The position numbers and the translations under genes were made by a program. A stretch of 64,000 nt of DNA from Candidatus Brocadia sinica JPN1 (GTDB lineage: Bacteria > Planctomycetota > Brocadiia > Brocadiales > Brocadiaceae): NCBI RefSeq assembly GCF_000949635.1, contig NZ_BAFN01000001.1, positions 3,097,052 to 3,161,051 of the forward strand. Direction: 5' to 3'. This document shows positions 1 to 8,352 of this stretch, in pieces (position 1 is the stretch's first letter; each line of letters begins with the position of its first letter). A model generated the notes under the pieces. The model did not search any database and was not told the DNA's origin. It worked only from the letters and a program-made list of their open reading frames with translations.

Positions 1-138
1 CGTTTCTGAAAATTTTGGGAAAAATGTCGGACAGGTTTGAGGTTGAAGTTTATGCCTATGTTCTCATGAATACTAAATCGTGGTTTATTAATCTATCTTT
101 TATGGGGTACAGGTTGGTGTAACAATCAAGAAATCGGA

Positions 139-402
139 TTACCATTTATAGACATCCTTTCTAAGTCGAACATGATAAATAACTACGGCCTTATTTTCAG
201 TGTCAACCTGATAAATTACACGATAATCTCCAATTCGCAAACGATAGCTTGTCTCCGAGCCTTTCATTTTTCTGGATTGAACTGGAAAAGGGTTATCAGC
301 AAGTCCTCCAATAGCATCAAGAATCTTTGGAATGAATTGTCTGTCAATTTTTCTCAGATCGTGTTCTAACGAACCTCTTGGCTCAATTTTATAAGAGCCC
401 AT
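139..402 (-). CDS. RelE/ParE-family toxin
   Basis: An 87-residue protein of the RelE/ParE mRNA-interferase fold. It shows the typical order: basic N-terminal helix with KIDRQ, the GGLADNPFP loop, then the core strands YRLRIGDYRVIYQVD and the C-terminal VRLRKDVY. In the family such toxins cleave mRNA on the ribosome and are neutralised by the co-transcribed antitoxin. The start overlaps the end of the upstream antitoxin gene by 14 bases, the usual translational coupling. Length and all core strands look complete, so it is probably functional. Family assignment is secure; the exact subgroup (RelE or ParE) is not settled. Confidence 0.88.
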   Translation of the reverse strand: MGSYKIEPRGSLEHDLRKIDRQFIPKILDAIGGLADNPFPVQSRKMKGSETSYRLRIGDYRVIYQVDTENKAVVIYHVRLRKDVYKW

Positions 403-574
403 CGGCTTTTAACCTTTTTTTAAGTTCTTCAAGACTAATAGCTGGTTCGTTTTTGCGCTCTGCTATGACTGTTAGATCGTGAATATCTTCTAACAGCTCT
501 TCATAATCCTCAAGCGGTAAAATAACAGCTGTCTTGTTACCTGATTCATCTACTATAAATTGAGTGTCCATCAT
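389..574 (-). CDS. Antitoxin of the RelE-type pair
   Basis: A 61-residue acidic protein: an N-terminal strand region (residues 1-18, FIVDESGNKTAVILPLEDYEE) like Phd/YefM-type antitoxins, followed by an acidic helical tail that should wrap the toxin. It lies directly upstream of and overlaps the toxin gene. An AAAGGAGTGA ribosome site precedes two consecutive ATG codons, so the start may be one codon later (571). A 10-base palindrome AAAGCGCTTT at 588-597 sits just upstream and could be the autorepression operator (inference). Confidence 0.82.
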   Translation of the reverse strand: MMDTQFIVDESGNKTAVILPLEDYEELLEDIHDLTVIAERKNEPAISLEELKKRLKADGLL

Positions 575-587
575 TCACTCCTTTCGT

Positions 588-597
588 AAAGCGCTTT
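588..597. promoter_or_regulatory. Palindrome upstream of toxin-antitoxin operon
   Basis: The perfect palindrome AAAGCGCTTT lies 14 bases upstream of the antitoxin start. Toxin-antitoxin operons are usually autorepressed at such palindromes, so this is a candidate operator. Only position and symmetry support it. Confidence 0.35.
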
Positions 598-1090
598 AAA
601 TCAAATAGGGAAAAATCAATGAACTGAATATATCAAGGCCTTTTACCGCTGTCAAGCAAGTATAATTCATAGTTACCAGGATGCCTGAGAATAGAGATTT
701 TTGGGCCATGCAGGAGTCATGGTCAATGAAAGGGGCAAGATATAAGGGATCTTCATATTCCAATCGTAATGAAAGGTTCTTCAGAAGGCGTCCTGTTTGC
801 TGTAGCTTGGATTAAGCGATAACGAATCCACCTTTCCCTGGTTGCGTGCGTTTACGCACAGGCAGACTGGAAATATTATTGGTGGATTCGGCGTAAAAAC
901 CAACGCCTTAATTGTTCGATTGAGCCTCACGACGAAGTCCACCCTACTCATAATTTAAGTACAACCAAAACGGAAGGTATTAACATTCCGTTACTGAAAA
1001 GAAGCCGTTTGTTACTACTGATAGGGAATTCTTGAAAATTTCCGAGGAAATGGATTTGGTACTATACGATGGAAAAGTTTAATGAGTTTC
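598..1090. other. Gene-free stretch with a MITE-like inverted repeat
   Basis: No convincing coding region on either strand. The only structure is a nested inverted-repeat element at about 823-907 (listed separately) and a short hairpin around AACGGA/TCCGTT near 968-990. The rest is unassigned sequence between two toxin-antitoxin remnants. Confidence 0.5.
823..907. repeat. Nested inverted repeat, MITE- or REP-like
   Basis: A perfect 10-base inverted pair CGAATCCACC (823-832) and GGTGGATTCG (881-890) encloses an inner hairpin GTGCGT-TT-ACGCAC (846-859). A further small stem GGCGT/ACGCC spans 890-907. Such compact symmetric units without an ORF resemble miniature or REP-type elements. I cannot see other copies in this window. 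Confidence 0.45.
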
Positions 1091-1092
1091 TG

Positions 1093-1120
1093 TTTGACAA
1101 TTAATTATAAGATGTATAAC
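1093..1120 (+). promoter_or_regulatory. Sigma-70-type promoter of the AbrB-PIN fusion gene
   Basis: TTGACA (1093-1098), a 16-base spacer and TATAAC (1115-1120) stand about 50 bases upstream of the antitoxin-like gene at 1171. Confidence 0.5.
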
Positions 1121-1170
1121 ATCAAATAAGACATAGCTAATAAATCATATATAGATATTGAGGTAAGACA

Positions 1171-1473
1171 ATGAAGACATTAGTAAGTGATCGGGGGCAA
1201 GTAGTTATTCCAAAAAAGATACGGGAAACTATCCATATCGGCAAAGGTGATGAGTTGGAGGTTGAGGTTGTCGGAGAGACCATTGTTTTAAAGCCAATCA
1301 GGAGATTTAAAGCCAATAAGTGGCAGGATTATGCCGGAATAGGAGAAGGGATTGTGTCCGCCCATCTTAAGGACAAGAAACTTGCAAAAGATATGAATCT
1401 GCCTGTTATAACCGATGATCCTGAATTTAAGAGCGTCGGAAATATTATTAAAGTCATACCATTAACATCATAA
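1171..1473 (+). CDS. AbrB/VapB-type antitoxin fused to a PIN-toxin C-terminus
   Basis: A 100-residue ORF. Residues 1-45 form a SpoVT/AbrB swapped-hairpin DNA-binding domain (SDRGQVVIPKKIRE, then ELEVEVVGETIVLKPI). Residues 46-70 look like the usual VapB tail (QDYAGIGEGIVS). From about residue 72 the sequence changes to the end of a PIN ribonuclease (LAKDMNLPVITDDPEF, then IIKVIPL), including its last conserved Asp. The simplest reading is an in-frame deletion that joined vapB to the last ~28 codons of vapC, removing most catalytic residues. It keeps a GAGG ribosome site, a good promoter and an open frame, so a DNA-binding protein may still be made. No toxin activity is expected. Confidence 0.75.
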   Translation: MKTLVSDRGQVVIPKKIRETIHIGKGDELEVEVVGETIVLKPIRRFKANKWQDYAGIGEGIVSAHLKDKKLAKDMNLPVITDDPEFKSVGNIIKVIPLTS

Positions 1474-1984
1474 GAGACCGGTATTATATGAATATCGCTG
1501 AAGATTTTTTATGAGGAACTCTGAATTAAGCACAGAGTAAAGCAGTTATCTCCAAAGGTTCAATCGAGATTAGTTGGAGTGGAAATAGGGATTAAATGAA
1601 AATGATTAAAAGAGAGGACATAGTATCTGAGAGGGGTAGGTCATCCTTGATTAGTGATTTAATTTTTTTCCCGTAACAATTAGTCAGGCAATTAAGATGT
1701 CACCATATCTGATTTTAATTTGACAGGGGTACAAAATGGGCAAGCACGTTCCAAACGATTATACCTGCATCCTTACGCCGTTTTAAAATCGGCTCCCCAT
1801 CATACGGAAGCACTTTACAAAGAAACGAATAAGAATTTTGATGAAATGAAAAAGAGTGTTATGGACTTGTCATACCAGCTTGGCAGATTAAGAGGTAATC
1901 GCATAATGCCGCTCAGTGAAATTCTAATTGCTGAATTGGGTAGGGTGCCGGAAGATGTTCAAAATATCCTCTTGTCTTTAAAGG
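1474..1984. other. Degenerate sequence between toxin-antitoxin remnants
   Basis: An open frame from a TTG at 1720 to 2007 contains a coiled-coil-like piece (residues ~30-58, ETNKNFDEMKKSVMDLSYQL) and then a short piece resembling the start of antitoxin-like DUF2281 proteins (PLSEILIAELGRVPEDV). It has no ribosome site and looks like a patchwork of fragments. I do not call it a gene. Confidence 0.4.
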
Positions 1985-2256
1985 ATGTTTGGATCAAATC
2001 TCTATGAAGTATGCTGTAAGGAAAAACGTTGTCTGGTAACGCTGGATTTGGATTTTGCGGATGTAACCCGCTTTCCTCCAGGTTCATCAAGTGGAATAGT
2101 TGTCATTCGTATTCACCGGAATCCAAGTTTTGCTTTACTGGAACAACTGGTACGGCAATTTCTGCAGGCACTCACTCAAATCCCGTTGAGAAGAAGCTTT
2201 GGGTTGTTGAGGTTGGTCGAATCAGGATTCATCAGCCGGAAGCAGAAGGAGGCTAA
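1985..2256 (+). pseudogene. DUF5615 PIN-like toxin (VapC45 type) remnant
   Basis: The reading frame from 1985 gives YEVCCKEKRCLVTLDLDFAD and the following GIVVIRIHRNPS segment, the middle of DUF5615 PIN-like toxins (CLVTLD carries conserved acids). Near 2175 the homology jumps to the next frame and continues as NPVEKKLWVVEVGRIRIHQP to a stop at 2256, which is the normal family C-terminus. The N-terminal ~45 residues, including the first catalytic Asp, are absent. Truncation plus an internal frameshift make it a pseudogene. Confidence 0.72.
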
Positions 2257-2347
2257 TGAATCATATATAATATTGAGGTAAGACAATGAAGACATCAGTA
2301 AGTGATCGGGGGCAAGTGGTTATCCCAAAAAAGATACGGGAGACAAT
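2254..2347 (+). repeat. Direct repeat copy of the antitoxin 5' region
   Basis: This stretch nearly duplicates 1139-1232: both contain the TAAATCATATATA-like leader (with small indels), the TTGAGGTAAGACAATGAAGA start region and the first ~20 codons of the AbrB-type gene, with only a few base changes. Homology ends at about 2347. Confidence 0.75.
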
Positions 2348-2393
2348 CAAAAGAATTAGAGATTTCTTTAATTTTATCACATGTGTATCGTAA
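2286..2393 (+). pseudogene. Truncated duplicate of the AbrB-type antitoxin
   Basis: A 35-codon ORF starting at an ATG with the same GAGG ribosome site as the gene at 1171. Residues 1-21 (SDRGQVVIPKKIRETI) match the intact copy with one substitution, then the sequence diverges and stops. The remaining AbrB strands are missing, so it cannot fold as a complete domain. Together with the copy at 1171 it records a partial duplication. Confidence 0.7.
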
Positions 2394-2520
2394 AATATAA
2401 CGCCTGTTGTTTCTTCTTTGTGAACAAAAATCCATTCCCTAAAGTCCTTGTTTTCTGTTAAAAGTAGTGCCTGAGTATGATTTCACAAAATTTGACGAAA
2501 GGGTATCCTCCTCTCATGCT

Positions 2521-4239
2521 CTACGTTCTCTTCTTTTTACAAAAGGCTTTTAATTTATCGGGGGGAAATGTATTAATTACGTTCTTTGCCTCCAGCCATC
2601 CCCTGCGCGCTATTCCCACGCCCAATTCAATCATCCACATCTGATCCAGATGGTGGGCATCCGTACTAATTGAAATCATGGCTCCTGTCTCCTTGGCCTT
2701 TCTGCAATTGATGTCGTTCAGGTCGAGGCGGTCATAAAAACAATTAATCTCAAGGGCTGTACCCGTCTCTGCGCAGGCCTCTATGACCTTATCCAGATCT
2801 ACTTCATATCCCTCACGCTTACTGATCAGGCGTCCTGTGGGATGGGCAATGATATTCACATACGGATTGCGAATTGCTGCAATCATTCGCTCGGTGATTT
2901 TTTCTTTTCCCTGTTTAAACCCGCTATGGATGGAGGCTACAACAAGGTCAAGTTTTTCTAATATTTTGTCTGGAAAGTCCAATGACCCATCGGCCTTGAT
3001 GTCCACCTCTGTTGCCTTAAGCAAGGTAAAACCTTTAAATTTTTTATTGAGTTTATCGATCTCCTCAATCTCTTCAAGCAGTTCATCATCTTTCAGACCA
3101 TTCGCCACATGAAGCGACTTTGAGTGATCAGAGACCACAAGATATTTATAGCCCATCTTCATAGCATGCCTTGCCATCTCTTCGAAAGTAGGAATACCGT
3201 CACTCCAATTAGAGTGATTATGGAGATCTCCCTTTATATCGGAAATCTCGATGAGTTTTGGCAATTTTCCCGCCTGGGCAGCCTCAATCTCCCCCCTGTT
3301 TTCACGCAACTCGGGCGGTATCCAATCCATACCTAAAATCTTGTAGATATCGTCTTCTAACTGCCCGCCGATTTTTTTGTCTCCCTTGAAAATGCCATAC
3401 TCACTGATCTTTAATCCCTTCTTCTTGGCGATCTCACGGAGGTGGATATTGTGCTCCTTTGAACCGGTAAAGTACTGCAACGCCGCACCAAACTCATCTT
3501 CACGAACAACCCGTAAATCTACCTGCACACCCTCCTCTACACGCACGCTTCCCTTGGTATCACCTGCCGCCAATATCTGCGTTACCCCCCGCATATTCAC
3601 AAAAGATTTGATAATTTCCGTACCTTCTGTACCAGAAACGAGGATATCGATGTCTCCAATTGTTTCCTTCATCCTTCGCAACGAGCCCGCCGCCTGGATG
3701 TCCCTGATCTGGGGATTATGCCTCAACCCTTCTATAATCCTTTTCACAACAGGATACGCCATTCCAATGGATATACGCTGCTGACTCGTCTTGAACAACT
3801 CAATTCCCTTAACTATGTTTTCAATTTTCTTATCACCGATCCCAAATAACCCTTGTAATTTATCCTCTTGTAAGGCTTTCTCAAGGTCGTTCAAACTGGC
3901 TATACCTAATTCCCTGTTTAACATGGCCACGGTTTTTGGGCCCAAACCAGGTATCTGCATGAGGGCAACCGTTTCTTCAGAAACGCCCTTCATTACTTCC
4001 TCATATTTAGACATCTTTCCTGTGTTTATATATTCAACAATCTTTTCGGCCGTACCCTCTCCTATACCGGGGATATCTGTCAATTTTTCTGCCCTTGCGA
4101 GATCCTCTATATCCCCGGTTAAATCACCAATTACCCGAGCGGCCTTCCGGTAAGAATTTATGCGGAAAGTATTCTCCCCTTTAAGCTCCAACACATTGGC
4201 AATCCGTTCAAATAATGCCGCAATCTCGTGATTTTTCAC
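2521..4239 (-). CDS. polX: Family X DNA polymerase/3'-5' exonuclease PolX
   Basis: 572 residues, normal length for bacterial PolX, which fills gaps in base-excision repair. Order: helix-hairpin-helix 8-kDa domain (residues 1-75, with IPGIGEGTAEKI), a second HhH (95-145, IPGLGPKTV and LFGIGDKKIE), the nucleotidyltransferase palm with GSLRRMKETIGDIDIL (185-200; the two Asp at 196 and 198 are the metal ligands), then a C-terminal PHP exonuclease domain beginning at about 335 with DLHNHSNWSDG and later ISTDAHH. All key motifs are present. Translation starts at GTG with AGGAG ten bases upstream. It stands alone; its nearest neighbours are unrelated. Confidence 0.95.
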   Translation of the reverse strand: MKNHEIAALFERIANVLELKGENTFRINSYRKAARVIGDLTGDIEDLARAEKLTDIPGIGEGTAEKIVEYINTGKMSKYEEVMKGVSEETVALMQIPGLGPKTVAMLNRELGIASLNDLEKALQEDKLQGLFGIGDKKIENIVKGIELFKTSQQRISIGMAYPVVKRIIEGLRHNPQIRDIQAAGSLRRMKETIGDIDILVSGTEGTEIIKSFVNMRGVTQILAAGDTKGSVRVEEGVQVDLRVVREDEFGAALQYFTGSKEHNIHLREIAKKKGLKISEYGIFKGDKKIGGQLEDDIYKILGMDWIPPELRENRGEIEAAQAGKLPKLIEISDIKGDLHNHSNWSDGIPTFEEMARHAMKMGYKYLVVSDHSKSLHVANGLKDDELLEEIEEIDKLNKKFKGFTLLKATEVDIKADGSLDFPDKILEKLDLVVASIHSGFKQGKEKITERMIAAIRNPYVNIIAHPTGRLISKREGYEVDLDKVIEACAETGTALEINCFYDRLDLNDINCRKAKETGAMISISTDAHHLDQMWMIELGVGIARRGWLEAKNVINTFPPDKLKAFCKKKRT

Positions 4240-4595
4240 TTAAGGAATACTCCTGATCTTTTCACTACCAGACAAAAGAATTCAATGGATTTTTTTAAGC
4301 GTCCAGACCATGAACAGCCGCATTCAGCCTGACACCTGTTCCTGACAGGTGAGGGCTGATCACCGAACGTCCCTGAGAATATCTGATTACACCAGAGGAT
4401 TATACCAACAACCGTAAAACACATCAAATTTTATTTATTGACATGCACACGACACTTTCGCATAATCTAAACGTTTTAAAAAATTTGATTAATAATTTCG
4501 GCCACTAAGGGGCAAAAAACACGAAGCTATGAACTCTTTGTGCCATTGTATCTTTGTAGCAAAAAAGGATTTTCGCAAAAAGGAGATGATACGAA
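4240..4595. other. Intergenic region between polX and mtnP
   Basis: The two genes diverge here. A hairpin CACCTGT/ACAGGTG (4333-4351) with outer AGCC/GGCT pairing is visible, followed by the mtnP promoter. A 63-codon minus-strand frame is not supported by composition or homology. Confidence 0.5.
4438..4466 (+). promoter_or_regulatory. Sigma-70-type promoter of mtnP
   Basis: TTGACA at 4438-4443, a 17-base spacer and CATAAT at 4461-4466, about 130 bases upstream of the mtnP start. Confidence 0.6.
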
Positions 4596-5459
4596 ATGGG
4601 TGAACAGGTGATTGGTATTATTGGAGGCAGCGGTCTTTATAATATTGAAGGAATTGAGGGTGTAAAATCTGTATCGATCGATACACCCTTTGGCAAGCCT
4701 TCCGATAGTTTTACCATAGGTTCCCTGGAAGGTTGCCAAGTGGCTTTTCTGCCGCGGCACGGTAAGGGACATACGATCTTACCATCAGAACTTAACTTCA
4801 GGGCCAATATTTACGGGATGAAAAAACTGGGCGTGGAACACATCATTGCCGTTAGCGCCGTGGGAAGTATGAAGGAGGAAATCCAGCCCCTCGATATCGT
4901 TATTCCAGACCAGTTTTTTGACAGGACACGAGGCAGGATCAGCACGTTCTTTGGTGAGGGGATTGTGGGTCACGTAAGTTTTGCTGATCCGGTATGCGGG
5001 GTGCTTGCTGATACATTGTTCAATGCCGCTAAATCAATAGGTGTCCGTGTACACAAGGGCGGTACCTATCTTTGCATGGAAGGTCCCTTATTCTCTACCC
5101 GTGCAGAATCGAACGTATACCGGCAGTGGGGAGTCAGTGTTATTGGTATGACGAATCTTCAGGAGGCAAAGCTGTCGCGAGAGGCAGAGATCTGTTATAG
5201 CACCCTGGCCATGGCTACGGATTATGACTGCTGGCATGTAAGCGAGGAGGCAGTAACACTGGAAATGATCATTGGAAATTTAAATAAAAACGCCGAAACT
5301 GCAAAACGGATTCTTAAGGAGGCCATTCCAAAAATTGACAAAAAAAGGACGTGTTCCTGTGCAACGGCAGTACAAAATGCCATTGTAACCCACAAAGACC
5401 TTATTCCAGAAAATACCAGGAAGAAACTCGAAATTATCTTTGGTAGATATCTCAGATAG
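4596..5459 (+). CDS. mtnP: S-methyl-5'-thioadenosine phosphorylase
   Basis: 287 residues, the usual size. It phosphorolyses methylthioadenosine to adenine and methylthioribose-1-phosphate in methionine salvage, in the cytosol. Visible family motifs are IGIIGGSGLY at the N-terminus, FLPRHGKGH with LPSELNFRANI (phosphate and base pocket), YLCMEGPLFSTRAES, and VIGMTNLQEAKLSREAEICYS followed by MATDYDCWH (ribose and adenine contacts; Asn/Asp pattern of the MTAP group). An AAGGAG ribosome site precedes the ATG. No other salvage genes are next to it; metK lies 35 kb away. Confidence 0.94.
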   Translation: MGEQVIGIIGGSGLYNIEGIEGVKSVSIDTPFGKPSDSFTIGSLEGCQVAFLPRHGKGHTILPSELNFRANIYGMKKLGVEHIIAVSAVGSMKEEIQPLDIVIPDQFFDRTRGRISTFFGEGIVGHVSFADPVCGVLADTLFNAAKSIGVRVHKGGTYLCMEGPLFSTRAESNVYRQWGVSVIGMTNLQEAKLSREAEICYSTLAMATDYDCWHVSEEAVTLEMIIGNLNKNAETAKRILKEAIPKIDKKRTCSCATAVQNAIVTHKDLIPENTRKKLEIIFGRYLR

Positions 5460-5518
5460 TCTCTATTGCATTAGAGAAAAGCTTGCTAAAAATTTTTGAA
5501 GGGGAGAACATCACATTA

Positions 5519-6337
5519 CTATAAACTTTTGAGCATGATTCCCGCCCCAAATCTCCCCGTTTCCGTGTTCTGGTGGCGGTATGAAAAAAATAGTGTATGA
5601 TTACAATGAGTACACATCTGTGCAACTTCTATATTCCCCCTGGGGATACCCATTTGCATCAGTTGAGTCTTGTTTGCCTCCCATAAATCGAAATAACCCT
5701 TACCATCAGGAGTTCTGTTATTAATATAGCCTTTCTCATTATGAAAGGCCTCCTCAATTTGAACGATAGTTTCATGGCCGATCTCATAACAACACGGACC
5801 GATGGAAGGGCCAATTCCCACAAGAATATCTTGAGGCGAACAATTGAATTTTTCCCGCAATATCTTCACCGTGTTGTATGCTACCATGCGAACCGTTCCC
5901 CTCCATCCTGCATGGGCAACTCCAATTACCTTTTTCTTCGCGTCAAAGAATAAAATAGGAACGCAATCGGCCTGGAGAACCACAAGGCAGATATTGGAAG
6001 TGCCAGTCACCATAGCGTCAGTGGCGCTTATTGCTGTGTCATAATGAAATGCGCCACTGCCTATTAACTCCTTGGGTACGATTTTTACATTACAGCCATG
6101 GACTTGCTGTGCGATGGTAAAATTACTCAGGGGAATTTCAAGGGCTGAGGCGAGCCTCTTGCGGTTCTTGAGCACTAGTTCCGGATTATCACCAACATGA
6201 AATCCCAAATTGAGTGAATCATACGGTGGATTACTAAGGCCACCATTTTTCGTGGATACAAAATGGCAGATTTCTCCGTATTTTAGCAGATGCTGAAAAA
6301 ACCATAGCGGTAATGAGTTTATACTTTTTGCGATCAT
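5519..6337 (-). CDS. pgeF: Peptidoglycan editing factor PgeF (laccase-domain, YfiH)
   Basis: About 272 residues of the multicopper-oxidase-related DUF152 family. YfiH/PgeF removes wrongly incorporated L-Ser from UDP-MurNAc in E. coli; homologues also act on purine nucleosides. Motifs: QVHGCNVKIV, ATDAMVT, LQADCVPILFFD, GVAHAGWRGT, GPSIGPCCYEIG and the C-terminal FFSYRHQNTETGRFG, with the His and Cys metal-site residues in place. The open frame extends upstream to 6391, but that part runs into the terminator hairpin of the preceding glnK transcript, so I prefer the ATG at 6337 (protein beginning MIAKSIN). No good ribosome site is visible at either ATG. Confidence 0.85.
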   Translation of the reverse strand: MIAKSINSLPLWFFQHLLKYGEICHFVSTKNGGLSNPPYDSLNLGFHVGDNPELVLKNRKRLASALEIPLSNFTIAQQVHGCNVKIVPKELIGSGAFHYDTAISATDAMVTGTSNICLVVLQADCVPILFFDAKKKVIGVAHAGWRGTVRMVAYNTVKILREKFNCSPQDILVGIGPSIGPCCYEIGHETIVQIEEAFHNEKGYINNRTPDGKGYFDLWEANKTQLMQMGIPRGNIEVAQMCTHCNHTLFFSYRHQNTETGRFGAGIMLKSL

Positions 6338-6365
6338 GTATTGAAACACTATTATGATAAAAAAC

Positions 6366-6396
6366 AAGGGCGTTGAGTTCATAAAACTCAACGCCC
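6366..6396 (-). terminator. Terminator of the amt-glnK operon
   Basis: A perfect 12-base stem GGGCGTTGAGTT (6368-6379) and AACTCAACGCCC (6385-6396) with a 5-base loop, followed on the minus strand by TTGTTTTTTAT. It lies 38 bases after the glnK stop. Confidence 0.85.
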
Positions 6397-6433
6397 TCTT
6401 TTACACGAATAGTATGATGTAATCAACAAAATA

Positions 6434-6793
<360 letters not shown>

Positions 6794-6861
6794 TTAATGC
6801 CCTAATTTCTGCTGCAACAAGTCGGGTCATTTTGTTCTAAGTATAACAGGACAATAAATAA

Positions 6862-8202
6862 TTACGTGCTTTCGGTTTCGTAATAGTGGTAAGCAATTTC
6901 TTTGTGTTGAGAAATATCCATACCAGCAATTTCTTCCGATTCGCTTGGCCTCAAACCAACGGTTGCATTTACAAACCAGCCTAATAGCGTTGTTATACCA
7001 AAAGACCATGCCCATGCGGCCAGGATACCAATCCACTGTTTTCCGATGATAGCAACGTTGCCGTAAATTAGACCATCAACCCCGAGAGGGTTTACGGATG
7101 TGCTACAAAAGATCCCGGTAGCAAATGCACCCCAGGTTCCGCCCATAGCATGCACCCCAATTACGTCAAGGGCATCATCATATCCCAAAGCCTTTTTCAT
7201 CTTTGTTACACAATAGAAGCAAATCAGCCCTCCACCAACACCTATTGCAATTGATGCCATAGGGCCAACAAAACCAGAGGCCGGTGTAATGGCAACCAGA
7301 CCCGCTACGGCGCCAGAACAAGCGCCAAGGATCGTTGGTTTCTTATGATGTATCCATTCCAGCACAGACCAGGTAAATCCCGCGGCTGCCGCTGAAGTAT
7401 TGGTGACTACAAACGCGCTTGCAGCAAGGCCATCGGCAGCAACTGCGCTTCCGGCATTAAAGCCGAACCAGCCAAACCACAGCAAACCAGTACCCAACAT
7501 CATAAACGGCAAATTATGGGGAGGTTTTATTTCTTTCGGGAACCCTTTCCGTTTCCCCACAAGCATCATCAGGGCGGCACCTGAGGCGCCAGAACAAATG
7601 TGAACCACGGTTCCACCTGCAAAATCCAATGAACCAAGCTTTAATAGCCAGCCATCAGCTGCCCAGACCCAATGCGCCATAGGTGCATAAACTGCTCCCG
7701 TCCATAAAAGGACTAATAATAGCCAGCCATTAAATTTAAACCGTTCAGCAAAGGTACCCGTCATCAGTGCAGGGGTAATAATAGCAAACATACATTGAAA
7801 TATCATGAAAGTTAAATGAGGTATTGTTGTTGCATAGAGGTCACTTGGCGCCTGCCCAACAGCGCCTGCCCCCAACCCACACCATTGGAGACCGCCAATA
7901 AACCACGACCCCGGAGCGAAAGACAGACTATATCCCCAAAGTACCCATTGCACACTTACGATGCACATGACAATAAAGCTCAACCACATCGTATTTACCA
8001 TATTTTTCGCCCTTACCATCCCCCCGTAAAACAAGGCAAGGCCGGGCGTCATAATCAAAACCAATGCCGCCGATGTGAGCATCCATGCATTATTACCCTT
8101 ATCGATTTCCGGTACATCAGCTGCCAACGCATTTGATGCAAATAGCATTATCATCGACAATGCAAAAATCGATGAAATGCCTAAAAAGGCCCCTTTTCTC
8201 AT
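6862..8202 (-). CDS. amt: Ammonium transporter (Amt/AmtB family), copy 1
   Basis: 446 residues with an N-terminal signal peptide (start at 8202, ribosome site AAGGAGAG; cleavage expected near ASNALAADV), then the 11-helix Amt channel. Seen: FYGGMVRAKNM, WVLWGYSLSF, the pore His pair in GGTVVHICSG and DVIGVHAMGG, and WFGWFGFNAGS. The C-terminal tail (GLRPSESEEIAGMDISQH) is the conserved cytoplasmic element that docks P-II. The downstream glnK is 89 bases away, the standard pairing. The Amt subtype differs from the two other copies: it lacks their GPRxGKYNPDG segment and has a GKRKGFPKEIKPPHN loop like E. coli AmtB. A longer frame reaching 8268 is less likely because it lacks a ribosome site. 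Confidence 0.95.
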   Translation of the reverse strand: MRKGAFLGISSIFALSMIMLFASNALAADVPEIDKGNNAWMLTSAALVLIMTPGLALFYGGMVRAKNMVNTMWLSFIVMCIVSVQWVLWGYSLSFAPGSWFIGGLQWCGLGAGAVGQAPSDLYATTIPHLTFMIFQCMFAIITPALMTGTFAERFKFNGWLLLVLLWTGAVYAPMAHWVWAADGWLLKLGSLDFAGGTVVHICSGASGAALMMLVGKRKGFPKEIKPPHNLPFMMLGTGLLWFGWFGFNAGSAVAADGLAASAFVVTNTSAAAAGFTWSVLEWIHHKKPTILGACSGAVAGLVAITPASGFVGPMASIAIGVGGGLICFYCVTKMKKALGYDDALDVIGVHAMGGTWGAFATGIFCSTSVNPLGVDGLIYGNVAIIGKQWIGILAAWAWSFGITTLLGWFVNATVGLRPSESEEIAGMDISQHKEIAYHYYETEST

Positions 8203-8352
8203 AAACCTCTCCTTCTTAAAGTTATAAATAAACTCCTCACCACAAAACCGCATACAAAGTGACACCATGAAACAAACGGTTTTCCACCGGATGAAACAAC
8301 CACTTCATAAAGCTGAATTATTTCATCCTACCACCCCCTTCCTCTAAAAAAC

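Noticed and set aside
4236-4427. A 63-codon minus frame upstream of polX.
   Set aside because: Codon and residue composition are random-like, it contains a hairpin, and it has no homology.
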